This document shows, piece by piece, positions 6,626 through 12,341 of a DNA stretch of 16,071 bases; the first letter of the stretch is position 1; each line of letters starts with the position of its first letter. The stretch comes from Gemmatimonadota bacterium. GTDB lineage: Bacteria; Gemmatimonadota; Gemmatimonadetes; Gemmatimonadales; GWC2-71-9. The stretch lies in assembly GCA_029862935.1 (NCBI GenBank), contig JAOTWK010000036.1:1-16071 (forward strand). The letters are read 5' to 3'. The notes below the pieces were generated by a model. It saw nothing but the letters and a program-made list of their open reading frames with translations, did no database searches and was not told the DNA's origin. The translations under genes and the position numbers were made by a program.

Positions 6626-6626
6626 T
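6621..6626 (+). promoter_or_regulatory. -10-like TATGAT before lemA
   Basis: TATGAT (five of six consensus bases) overlaps the stop of the MerR-like gene, 46 bp before the lemA ATG. No convincing -35 box lies 16-18 bp upstream (AGCGTC at 6598-6603), so it may be an internal or activator-dependent promoter, or chance. Confidence 0.25.
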
Positions 6627-6672
6627 TGAGGCGTCAGTGATTCCCTTGCGACTGTCAACACCGGAGTAGACT

Positions 6673-7263
6673 ATGGGCACTTGGATTTTTCTGATTCTCG
6701 TCATCGTCGTCATCGTGTGGGCCATCGGCGCCTACAACAAGCTGATTCAACTCAAGGGTGACACGTTGAATGCATGGAAGCAGATCGATGTGCAACTCAA
6801 ACGACGCCACGATCTGATTCCGAACCTCGTCGAAGCGGTGCGAGGCGCAATGGAGTTCGAGCGGGAGACGCTCGAAGCCGTAATCCAAGCACGGAATCAG
6901 GCGGTCAAGATCCAGGCGGGCGCGACGCCCATGGGCGGGATCAAAGAACTTGCAGCGGCCGAGGCCACGTTGGGGGCCGCCCTGTCACGCCTGAACGTCG
7001 TCGTGGAACGGTATCCCGACCTCAAGGCAACTGGGAACGTTGGCCAATTGCAGGAAGAGTTGACGTCGACGGAGAACCGCGTCGCATTTGCGCGACAGCT
7101 CTACAACGATACGGCGACAACCTACAACGTGAAGCAGCAGCAGTTCCCGTGGAACTTGATCGCAGGATTCGCCCGCGCGGAGCAGGTGGAGCTGTGGGAA
7201 ATCGTGGAAGAGCATGAACGTGACGTTCCGAAGGTGGATCTCTCCTTCAAACCCAAACAGTGA
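6673..7263 (+). CDS. lemA: LemA family membrane protein
   Basis: A 196-residue LemA family protein, of the usual length. One N-terminal membrane helix (residues 4-20: WIFLILVIVVIVWAIGA) is followed by the family signature YNKLIQLKGDTLNAWKQIDV, then QLKRRHDLIPNLVEAVRG, a long helical segment (TLEAVIQARNQAV), SRLNVVVERYPDLKA, the ENRVAFARQLYND block and the C-terminal FPWNLIAGF motif. LemA proteins are bundles of long helices anchored to the membrane with the bulk outside the cytoplasm; their exact function is not settled, but the gene is often paired with an M48 protease or TPM-domain gene, as here. GGAG (6663-6666) lies six bases before the ATG. The stop overlaps the htpX-like start by 4 nt (GTGA). 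Confidence 0.95.
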   Translation: MGTWIFLILVIVVIVWAIGAYNKLIQLKGDTLNAWKQIDVQLKRRHDLIPNLVEAVRGAMEFERETLEAVIQARNQAVKIQAGATPMGGIKELAAAEATLGAALSRLNVVVERYPDLKATGNVGQLQEELTSTENRVAFARQLYNDTATTYNVKQQQFPWNLIAGFARAEQVELWEIVEEHERDVPKVDLSFKPKQ

Positions 7264-8312
7264 GCGCCGACACCAACCTCTTCGCCCAACAGCGAGCCAA
7301 TCGCCGCCGATCCGCCATCCTGATCGCCATGTTCGTGGCGTTTTTCGCCTGGGTGGGGTTCGGTGGCGACCTGGGGTTCTACTTGACGACCTCGGACGCG
7401 CCACCCAGTGCCTATCACCACACGATTCCTTGGTTTGGGATCTTTGCCATGTCGATTGGTTTCGGCATGACGTGGTTCGCGTGGAAGCGCGGCCCCAAAC
7501 AGGTGCTCTGGGCCTCCGGCGCCTGGCAGCTACTCGAGTCCAGCAAACCGGAAGAACAACAACTGGTGAACGTCGTCGAGGAGATGGCGATTGCCTCGGG
7601 CCTGCCGCGACCCACCATCTGGATTGTGCCGGACGATGATCCGAATGCCTTCGCCACTGGTATCACCGAACAGGACGCACACGTTGCGGTCACGGAAGGG
7701 CTGCTCGGCACGTTGAGCCGTGATGAGCTTCAGGCGGTCGTAGCGCACGAGATGGCCCATATCCGTAACCATGACGTCAAGCTGATGACCCTGCTCGCCG
7801 CACTTGTTGGCGTCATGGCCCTCATCGCCGACGGCGCGTGGCGGTTTGTCCGGTTCGGCTCGTTTGCCGGGAGACGGGGCGGGGGCGGGGGCGGGATCCG
7901 CTCAAGCGGTGGAGGCAAGAAGGGGGGCGCCGGCGCCCTTGGCGTCATCATCATCGTCCTCTGGGTGGCCTCGCTTATCTTGGCGCCGATCGTGTCCCGA
8001 CTGCTTGCGCTTGCAGTGAGCCGGAAACGCGAGTACCTGGCCGACGCCACGGCGGCACAGTTCACGCGCAACCCGAGCGCGCTCGCCTCCGCATTGCGCA
8101 AGATCGAAGACGCTGCCGCCCCGACCAAGGCGATCAAGCGGGGCACGGCACACCTGTGCATCGCCGATCCCGTCGGTCGGCGTCTCTCCAGCAAACAGGG
8201 ATTTGTGGCTGACGTGTTCGCCACGCATCCGCCCATGGCCGTTCGGATCGCCCGCCTCAAATCCATGGCTTATCAATACGAGCGCACGGGAGTTCTCCCG
8301 GAGGGCACCTGA
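7260..8312 (+). CDS. htpX: HtpX-like M48 family membrane metallopeptidase
   Basis: A 350-residue zinc protease of peptidase family M48 that should cleave damaged or misfolded membrane proteins. Membrane helices lie at about residues 19-45 and 58-75; the catalytic domain starts near 95 (VVEEMAIASGLPRPTIWIV, DDDPNAFATG). The zinc motif HEMAH is at 163-167, with Glu164 catalytic, and the third zinc ligand is Glu258 in SRKREYLADA. Two more hydrophobic helices flank residues 170-190 and 228-252. Between them is a low-complexity loop of about 25 residues rich in Gly, Arg, Lys and Ser (around 203-228), which is longer than in E. coli HtpX. The GTG start overlaps the lemA stop as GTGA, implying coupled translation. 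The lemA/htpX pairing supports a shared envelope-maintenance role. The closest subfamily (HtpX or another M48B) cannot be settled by eye. Confidence 0.9.
   Translation: MSADTNLFAQQRANRRRSAILIAMFVAFFAWVGFGGDLGFYLTTSDAPPSAYHHTIPWFGIFAMSIGFGMTWFAWKRGPKQVLWASGAWQLLESSKPEEQQLVNVVEEMAIASGLPRPTIWIVPDDDPNAFATGITEQDAHVAVTEGLLGTLSRDELQAVVAHEMAHIRNHDVKLMTLLAALVGVMALIADGAWRFVRFGSFAGRRGGGGGGIRSSGGGKKGGAGALGVIIIVLWVASLILAPIVSRLLALAVSRKREYLADATAAQFTRNPSALASALRKIEDAAAPTKAIKRGTAHLCIADPVGRRLSSKQGFVADVFATHPPMAVRIARLKSMAYQYERTGVLPEGT
7876..7895 (+). other. G-quadruplex motif in the htpX coding strand
   Basis: Four G-runs of 4, 5, 5 and 3 bases are separated by single C residues, the classic short-loop arrangement that forms very stable quadruplexes in DNA and RNA. 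It encodes the Gly run in the htpX loop by alternating GGC and GGG codons; another G6 run follows at 7921-7926. The motif itself is plain in the sequence; any effect on translation is inference. Confidence 0.7.
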
Positions 8313-8338
8313 ATCTCGCGCTGCACGAGTGGGCGCTC

Positions 8339-9823
8339 TTGGGAGTGGCGGCACTGCTCACCGGCAGCCTCACCCTCTGGACCACCAGGCGAACCCGTCG
8401 CGCCATACAACGGCGAATCAACCGATCGGTGCTCCGGGCCGTTCACCAATTCCGTGTGCGGCTGGATCGCTACAAACTCGTCCGGCGTCGTGCCGTCCGA
8501 GATGCCCTCCTGGCCGATGCCGAAGTTCTGGAGGCGATCGAACAACACGTCCGTGAGCAGGGGTCCACGCTCGCGGACGGCCGCGCCAGGGTCGAGCGCT
8601 ACGTCGACGAGATCATTCCATACTTCAACGTGCTGTCCTACTATCGGCTCGGCTACAATTTCGCGCGTCTTGTGATCAGTGTCTTGTATCGCGCCGACTA
8701 CAACTACGTCGACGAGGATCGCCTGAAGAACATCCCGCGCGACCATGTCGTCGTCTATCTCATGAACCACCGTTCCAACGCAGACTACGTGGTGGTCGCC
8801 TACGTTCTCGCCAAAGCCGTGAGCATCAGCTATGCAGTGGGAGAGTGGGCCCGGGTCTGGCCCCTCGAGTACGTCTTCAAGTCGTTCGGTGCGTATTTCA
8901 TCAGACGCGGATTCCGCGATCCGCTGTACCACACTGTACTCCGCCGCTACGTGCAGCACATCACCCGGCACGGGATCACCCAAGGCATCTTCCTCGAGGG
9001 AGGGCTGTCGCGCGACGGCGCGTTTCGCCCGGCCAAGGCCGGCCTGCTGGATTACATCGCGCGTACACTGCCGGAGTTTCGACCAGACCAGGACATCCAC
9101 TTGGTACCGGTGGCACTCAATTACGATCGCGTGCTGGAAGATCGCACGCTGATTCACGAACTGCTCGAGCGCGAAGTGAGGCCTGGTCGACTGCGACAGT
9201 TGAGTACCGTGGTGCAGTACATGTTGTTCAACCTCGGGCGCCTCGTGACGGGGAACCTCAAGCGGTATGGACGCGTCCACGTCACGTTCGGCGCTCCAGC
9301 CTCCTTGCGCGAATGGGTTGATGCCCACAACGGCGTGCTCAAGCTCGACAAGGCCGAACGCCTTCCGGTGATGCAAGCGCTCGCTGACAACGTCATGCAA
9401 GAGATCGCACGGATCATTCCGGTGACGCCCGTCCCACTTGTTGCGGCGGCGCTACTATCCTTCGAAGAGACGGTCGTCGGGCGCGGAGCGCTGCTCGAGC
9501 GCATCGACGAGTTTCGCGATGACTTGATGGCACGCGGAGCGAACTTGGTACAACCGGAGCGGGGCGCGGAAGCCATATTGGATCGGGCGTGGCGCATGCT
9601 CAGCATGCGCCGACTGGTAATACGTCAAGGTGGGGCATACGTCATGTTGCCAAGGCAGCGGCCACTATTGCACTACTACGCGAATTCCGTTCGGCATCTG
9701 TTGCCAGATGTGGAGTTGGTCGCCAGCATGCATCCAGCCCGCGAGCCAGACGCGACGCTTCCCCGCCTCAAGCGCTGGTCGGCGGCGCGGCGGAAAGCGG
9801 CACCGGATCGACCCGACAGCTAG
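8339..9823 (+). CDS. Glycerol-3-phosphate acyltransferase, PlsB-like
   Basis: Transfers an acyl chain to sn-1 of glycerol-3-phosphate, the first step of phospholipid synthesis, at the inner face of the membrane. All four acyltransferase blocks are present: block I NHRSNADY (catalytic His144, Asp149), block II GAYFIRRGFRDP, block III FLEGGLSRDGAF (Glu220, Gly221) and block IV LVPVALNYDRV. An N-terminal region (EIIPYFNVLSYYRLGYNFAR) is as in PlsB-like enzymes; a C-terminal helical part completes 494 residues, well short of the roughly 800 of E. coli PlsB. The start is uncertain. No ATG is available: TTG 8339 and GTG 8345 lack a good ribosome binding site, whereas GGAGG (8300-8304) stands just before CTG 8309, which overlaps the htpX stop as CTGA. 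The enzyme class is firm; I leave the symbol blank because this short form differs from E. coli PlsB. Confidence 0.88.
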   Translation: MGVAALLTGSLTLWTTRRTRRAIQRRINRSVLRAVHQFRVRLDRYKLVRRRAVRDALLADAEVLEAIEQHVREQGSTLADGRARVERYVDEIIPYFNVLSYYRLGYNFARLVISVLYRADYNYVDEDRLKNIPRDHVVVYLMNHRSNADYVVVAYVLAKAVSISYAVGEWARVWPLEYVFKSFGAYFIRRGFRDPLYHTVLRRYVQHITRHGITQGIFLEGGLSRDGAFRPAKAGLLDYIARTLPEFRPDQDIHLVPVALNYDRVLEDRTLIHELLEREVRPGRLRQLSTVVQYMLFNLGRLVTGNLKRYGRVHVTFGAPASLREWVDAHNGVLKLDKAERLPVMQALADNVMQEIARIIPVTPVPLVAAALLSFEETVVGRGALLERIDEFRDDLMARGANLVQPERGAEAILDRAWRMLSMRRLVIRQGGAYVMLPRQRPLLHYYANSVRHLLPDVELVASMHPAREPDATLPRLKRWSAARRKAAPDRPDS

Positions 9824-9835
9824 CCGTGAGCCCCT

Positions 9836-10810
9836 ATGCCTGACCCCCTTCACCTTCCGACCCTCGAGATCGGCGCACGCGTCGAAGGTGCCTTCCTCGT
9901 CATGGAGGTCGAGGTACGGAAGCGGTCGGACGGCGACCCGTTCACCATTCTCGTGCTCGGGAACTCGACCGGTCGGATGACGACAGAGCCGTTTTGGGCT
10001 GAACGACAACAGGAGATTGCGGGGCTCGGACCCGGGCACGTGATCCAGGTGACGGGTGAGGTCCAAACGTATCGGGAACGCAGGCAACTGCGCGTGATAT
10101 CGCTGACGCACATCCCAAGCGAGGAGGTGGATCTCTCCACGTTCTTGCCATCGGTCGGGCCCGTCGATCGCTATTGGCAAACACTCGATGGGTGGCGGCG
10201 GGAGATGACCAAGCCCCGACTCAAGGCCATGGTCGACTTGTTCTACGAAGAAGACCAGTTTCGAATGCGTTACGAGCAGTGTCCGGCGGCCGTGTTCGGG
10301 CATCACGCCGCCCTCGGTGGTCTCCTCATGCACACCACTGAAGTGGCGGCCATCGCGCGCACCATTGCGAGAACGTGTGGTGCAGACCTCGACGTCGTGC
10401 TCGCCGGAGTCCTGCTGCATGACATAGGAAAACTCGAGGCATATCGCTGGGACAGACTCTTCGAATTCACCGAGCGTGGGCGATTGGTGGGACATGTCGT
10501 GCTGGGGGCCATGATGCTCGAGGCACGTCTGGCCGACTGCTCGGAGCCCCCGTGCACACCCGCGGAACGCGACCTCCTCATGCATCTCATTCTCTCGCAT
10601 CATGGCCGCTTGGAATGGGGGAGCCCCATTGCACCGCTCACGCTCGAGGCGGAAGTGCTGCATTGGGCTGATAACGCCAGTGCCAAGACCGCCGGCCTTG
10701 CCGATGCGTTGCGGGATGACGGCAACTTCCCTGACGGACTCTTCTCGACGCCGCAACGACTGCTGGAGTATCGACGGCTCTACCGGGGCAGCAGCGACTG
10801 GGGCGTGTGA
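9836..10810 (+). CDS. yhaM: YhaM-type 3'-5' exoribonuclease (OB fold plus HD domain)
   Basis: A 324-residue cytosolic nuclease, close to the 314 of B. subtilis YhaM. Residues 10-100 form an OB-fold nucleic-acid-binding domain (GAFLVMEVEVRKRSDGDPF, IQVTGEVQTYRERRQLRV). The HD phosphohydrolase domain at about 155-300 carries GHHAALGGLLMHTTEVA, the metal-binding pair His195-Asp196 in LLHDIGKLEAY, GRLVGHVVLGA, the His255-His256-Gly257 motif in SHHGRLEWGSP, and LHWADNASAK. YhaM removes nucleotides from RNA (and single-stranded DNA) 3' ends with Mn2+. It starts 12 bp after the acyltransferase stop, preceded by only a weak GTGAG, which suggests translation as part of the upstream operon. It is the last gene of the block, meeting a short minus-strand ORF 4 bp after its stop. 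Another HD-domain nuclease is possible, but the domain order is that of YhaM. Confidence 0.88.
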   Translation: MPDPLHLPTLEIGARVEGAFLVMEVEVRKRSDGDPFTILVLGNSTGRMTTEPFWAERQQEIAGLGPGHVIQVTGEVQTYRERRQLRVISLTHIPSEEVDLSTFLPSVGPVDRYWQTLDGWRREMTKPRLKAMVDLFYEEDQFRMRYEQCPAAVFGHHAALGGLLMHTTEVAAIARTIARTCGADLDVVLAGVLLHDIGKLEAYRWDRLFEFTERGRLVGHVVLGAMMLEARLADCSEPPCTPAERDLLMHLILSHHGRLEWGSPIAPLTLEAEVLHWADNASAKTAGLADALRDDGNFPDGLFSTPQRLLEYRRLYRGSSDWGV

Positions 10811-10814
10811 CCAC

Positions 10815-11024
10815 TCAGCGGCGAATGATTCTCTCGATCAGGTGCCGGACGTGAAGCACCTCGTCGTCGATCGTACGGAGCAGTTCTCGCTCTCGGCCCG
10901 ACGATGCGCCCGTGCGGAGGAGGACGAGGGCGCACTCGATCGCTGACAGGGAGGCCATTGCCTCACGCCCGGCGGCTTCATACCCCGCGTCAGTATCGGA
11001 AGGCATAGAGAACCACGGCGACAT
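10815..11024 (-). CDS. Small hypothetical protein (69 aa)
   Basis: I do not recognise a family. The predicted protein is helical, with an Ala-rich middle (AGREAMASLSAIECALVLLR) and a charged C-terminal helix (ELLRTIDDEVLHVRHLIERI). No signal peptide or membrane span is seen. It is convergent with yhaM (4 bp apart) and divergent from archease. The start is unclear: ATG 11024 abuts a -10-like TATGAT (11030-11025), so if that box is used, translation would have to begin at the in-frame ATG 11006, on a nearly leaderless message. The ordered amphipathic C-terminus favours a real gene, but it may be a chance open frame. Confidence 0.42.
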   Translation of the reverse strand: MSPWFSMPSDTDAGYEAAGREAMASLSAIECALVLLRTGASSGRERELLRTIDDEVLHVRHLIERIIRR

Positions 11025-11087
11025 ATCATACAGTAGGTCCCCGGGGTCATCGGTTCAGTACCCTGGAAACGAGCAGGTGAGCAAAAA

Positions 11088-11501
11088 GTGACGTACCGCT
11101 ATCTCCCGCACACCGCTGATATCAGGGTCGCCATCGACAGCCCAACCCTCGAGGACCTGTTCGGCGAAGCCGTCATCCTGGCGCGCCACCTATTTGTCGG
11201 TGAGAGTGATGTCGTACCCGACGAGCACCAGCCTCTGACCCTCGCCGCGTCCGACGTCGAGGAGCTTCTGCTCGCTTTCTTGCAAGAACTGCTGTACCGC
11301 TACGTCACCGACGGGTTCATCTCCACATCGGTCGCTATCGAGGGTGTGACACCAACCGGGCTGACGGGGCGGCTGGCGGGTGCACAACTCGACCCCTCGC
11401 GACATGTTGCCGAACCCGAAATCAAGGCGGTGACGCGGCACGGGCTCGTTGTACGACACACCGACGATGGGTGGCATGCGGAGGTGTTGTTCGACGTGTG
11501 A
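11088..11501 (+). CDS. Archease, RtcB activating protein
   Basis: Archease speeds guanylylation of the RNA ligase RtcB and allows it multiple turnovers. The 137-residue length fits the family (about 140). Visible landmarks are the N-terminal YLPHTADIRV with Asp11, corresponding to the metal-binding Asp12 of the Pyrococcus protein; DLFGEAVILARHLF; the DVEELLLAFLQELLYRYVTD helix; AEPEIKAVTRHGLVVR; and the end VLFDV, whose Asp136 matches the conserved penultimate Asp. GTG 11088 is chosen because AGGTGA (11075-11080) sits seven bases upstream and the first conserved residues follow at once. The gene lies 840 bp upstream of rtcB on the same strand, with one other gene between. Family assignment is firm. 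Confidence 0.92.
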   Translation: MTYRYLPHTADIRVAIDSPTLEDLFGEAVILARHLFVGESDVVPDEHQPLTLAASDVEELLLAFLQELLYRYVTDGFISTSVAIEGVTPTGLTGRLAGAQLDPSRHVAEPEIKAVTRHGLVVRHTDDGWHAEVLFDV

Positions 11502-11522
11502 CCGTCGCTGGGCGCCAATGTC

Positions 11523-11550
11523 TTGACGGCCGCAAAGCAGTCCGTATATT
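11523..11550 (+). promoter_or_regulatory. Strong sigma-70-type promoter after archease
   Basis: TTGACG (11523-11528; five of six) and TATATT (11545-11550; five of six) are separated by 16 bp, the best-matched pair on this strand. It lies 22 bp after the archease stop and predicts a start near 11557, so the next gene has its own promoter and a leader of about 100 nt. Confidence 0.65.
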
Positions 11551-11559
11551 CGCGCGTTG

Positions 11560-11636
11560 CTCCGAGTCCCCGTGGCGGCGGGCTCGGAGTCGGCTCGTAA
11601 GCCTCACGAAGGTCGCGACCCGCCCCAACGACCTTC
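11560..11636 (+). promoter_or_regulatory. Structured 5' leader: three consecutive hairpins
   Basis: P1: CTCCGAGTCC (11560-11569) pairs with GGGCTCGGAG (11580-11589), 10 bp with one G-U pair. P2: GGCT/AGCC (11592-11603) around the loop CGTA. P3: GAAGGTCG (11608-11615) pairs with CGACCTTC (11629-11636), 8 perfect pairs. The helices are only 2 and 4 nt apart and begin at the predicted transcription start, 20 nt before the ATG at 11656. No U-tract follows P3, so it is not a typical intrinsic terminator. It may be a leader regulatory element, an mRNA 5'-stabilising structure or a small RNA; no known RNA family was recognised. Confidence 0.5.
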
Positions 11637-11655
11637 CCCAAGACCCGGAACTCAC

Positions 11656-12273
11656 ATGCCCAAGATGCTCCCTCCCGCGGCTGCGCTTGCCGTGATGGCG
11701 CCTGATCGCGTGCGGTTTCCCTGTGTCCTGGCCATGCTGGTCGTTGTGCTGACAGGCCTCGGCAGTCCGCTCGCGGCGCAGGTCGGCCAACGTCTCAATC
11801 CGGGTGACCGTATCCGAGTCACATACCGCTGTGACGCGGCTGCCGTGCAGGATACGCAGCCGAGATCGGGGTGCCGCCGCAATGTGGGACGTGCCGCGGC
11901 AGTCGGCGACCCGTTGGTGCTCGCCAGTGGATCACAGCGCACCGAGATTCCGTATGCGTCGATCACGCTCATCGAGCGCAGCGTTGGCCAGCAGCGTCAC
12001 ACCGTGCGCGGCATAGGCATCGGACTCCTCGCCGGCGTCGTGCTCGGTGCCATCGCACCGTGCGAGGGTGGAGACTCACAGGAGGGCGTGTGCCGGGCCG
12101 TCTCGGTCATTGGACTGGGCGGCCTTGGCTTGATCACTGGCGGCGTGATCGGGTGGACAAACCGCTCAGACCAATGGGTTCCTGTCACGGAGAATGCGGC
12201 CCGCAAGGCAACGGAGCCTTCACCGGCAGCTGGGCGGACTTTCTCCGTTGGGCTGAGGATTCCAGTCCGGTGA
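11656..12273 (+). CDS. Secreted/membrane hypothetical protein with glycine-zipper helices, between archease and rtcB
   Basis: A 205-residue protein without a recognised family. It has a signal peptide (hydrophobic core CVLAMLVVVLTGLG, likely cleavage after SPLAAQ, near residue 42), then a small beta-rich domain (LNPGDRIRVTYRCD ... RTEIPYASITLIERS) resembling SH3-like folds, then two Gly-rich hydrophobic segments at about 117-135 (GIGIGLLAGVVLGAI) and 148-172 (VIGLGGLGLITGGVIGW), typical of glycine-zipper membrane helices. Four cysteines lie in the exported part. It probably resides in the cell envelope. ATG 11656 is used; ATG 11695, closer to the signal peptide, is equally possible, and neither has a strong ribosome binding site. 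A promoter (11523-11550) and hairpin leader precede it, so it may be expressed apart from archease. Its link to RNA ligation, if any, is unknown. Confidence 0.75.
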   Translation: MPKMLPPAAALAVMAPDRVRFPCVLAMLVVVLTGLGSPLAAQVGQRLNPGDRIRVTYRCDAAAVQDTQPRSGCRRNVGRAAAVGDPLVLASGSQRTEIPYASITLIERSVGQQRHTVRGIGIGLLAGVVLGAIAPCEGGDSQEGVCRAVSVIGLGGLGLITGGVIGWTNRSDQWVPVTENAARKATEPSPAAGRTFSVGLRIPVR

Positions 12274-12341
12274 CCCGATCTGCGGTAGCCACTCACCGTC
12301 TGTATCGTCAGAGTCGTCGGGTGTATTGTTGATATAGACCC

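Noticed and set aside
8273..9400. 375-codon minus-strand open frame
   Set aside because: It is the antisense shadow of the acyltransferase, whose four catalytic blocks are intact on the plus strand.
9665..10756. 363-codon minus-strand open frame
   Set aside because: Antisense shadow of yhaM; no recognisable motif, while the plus strand has a full OB-HD protein.
11039..11046. Palindrome CCCCGGGG between the short ORF and archease
   Set aside because: Such 8-bp GC palindromes are expected by chance in GC-rich DNA and the flanks do not extend it.
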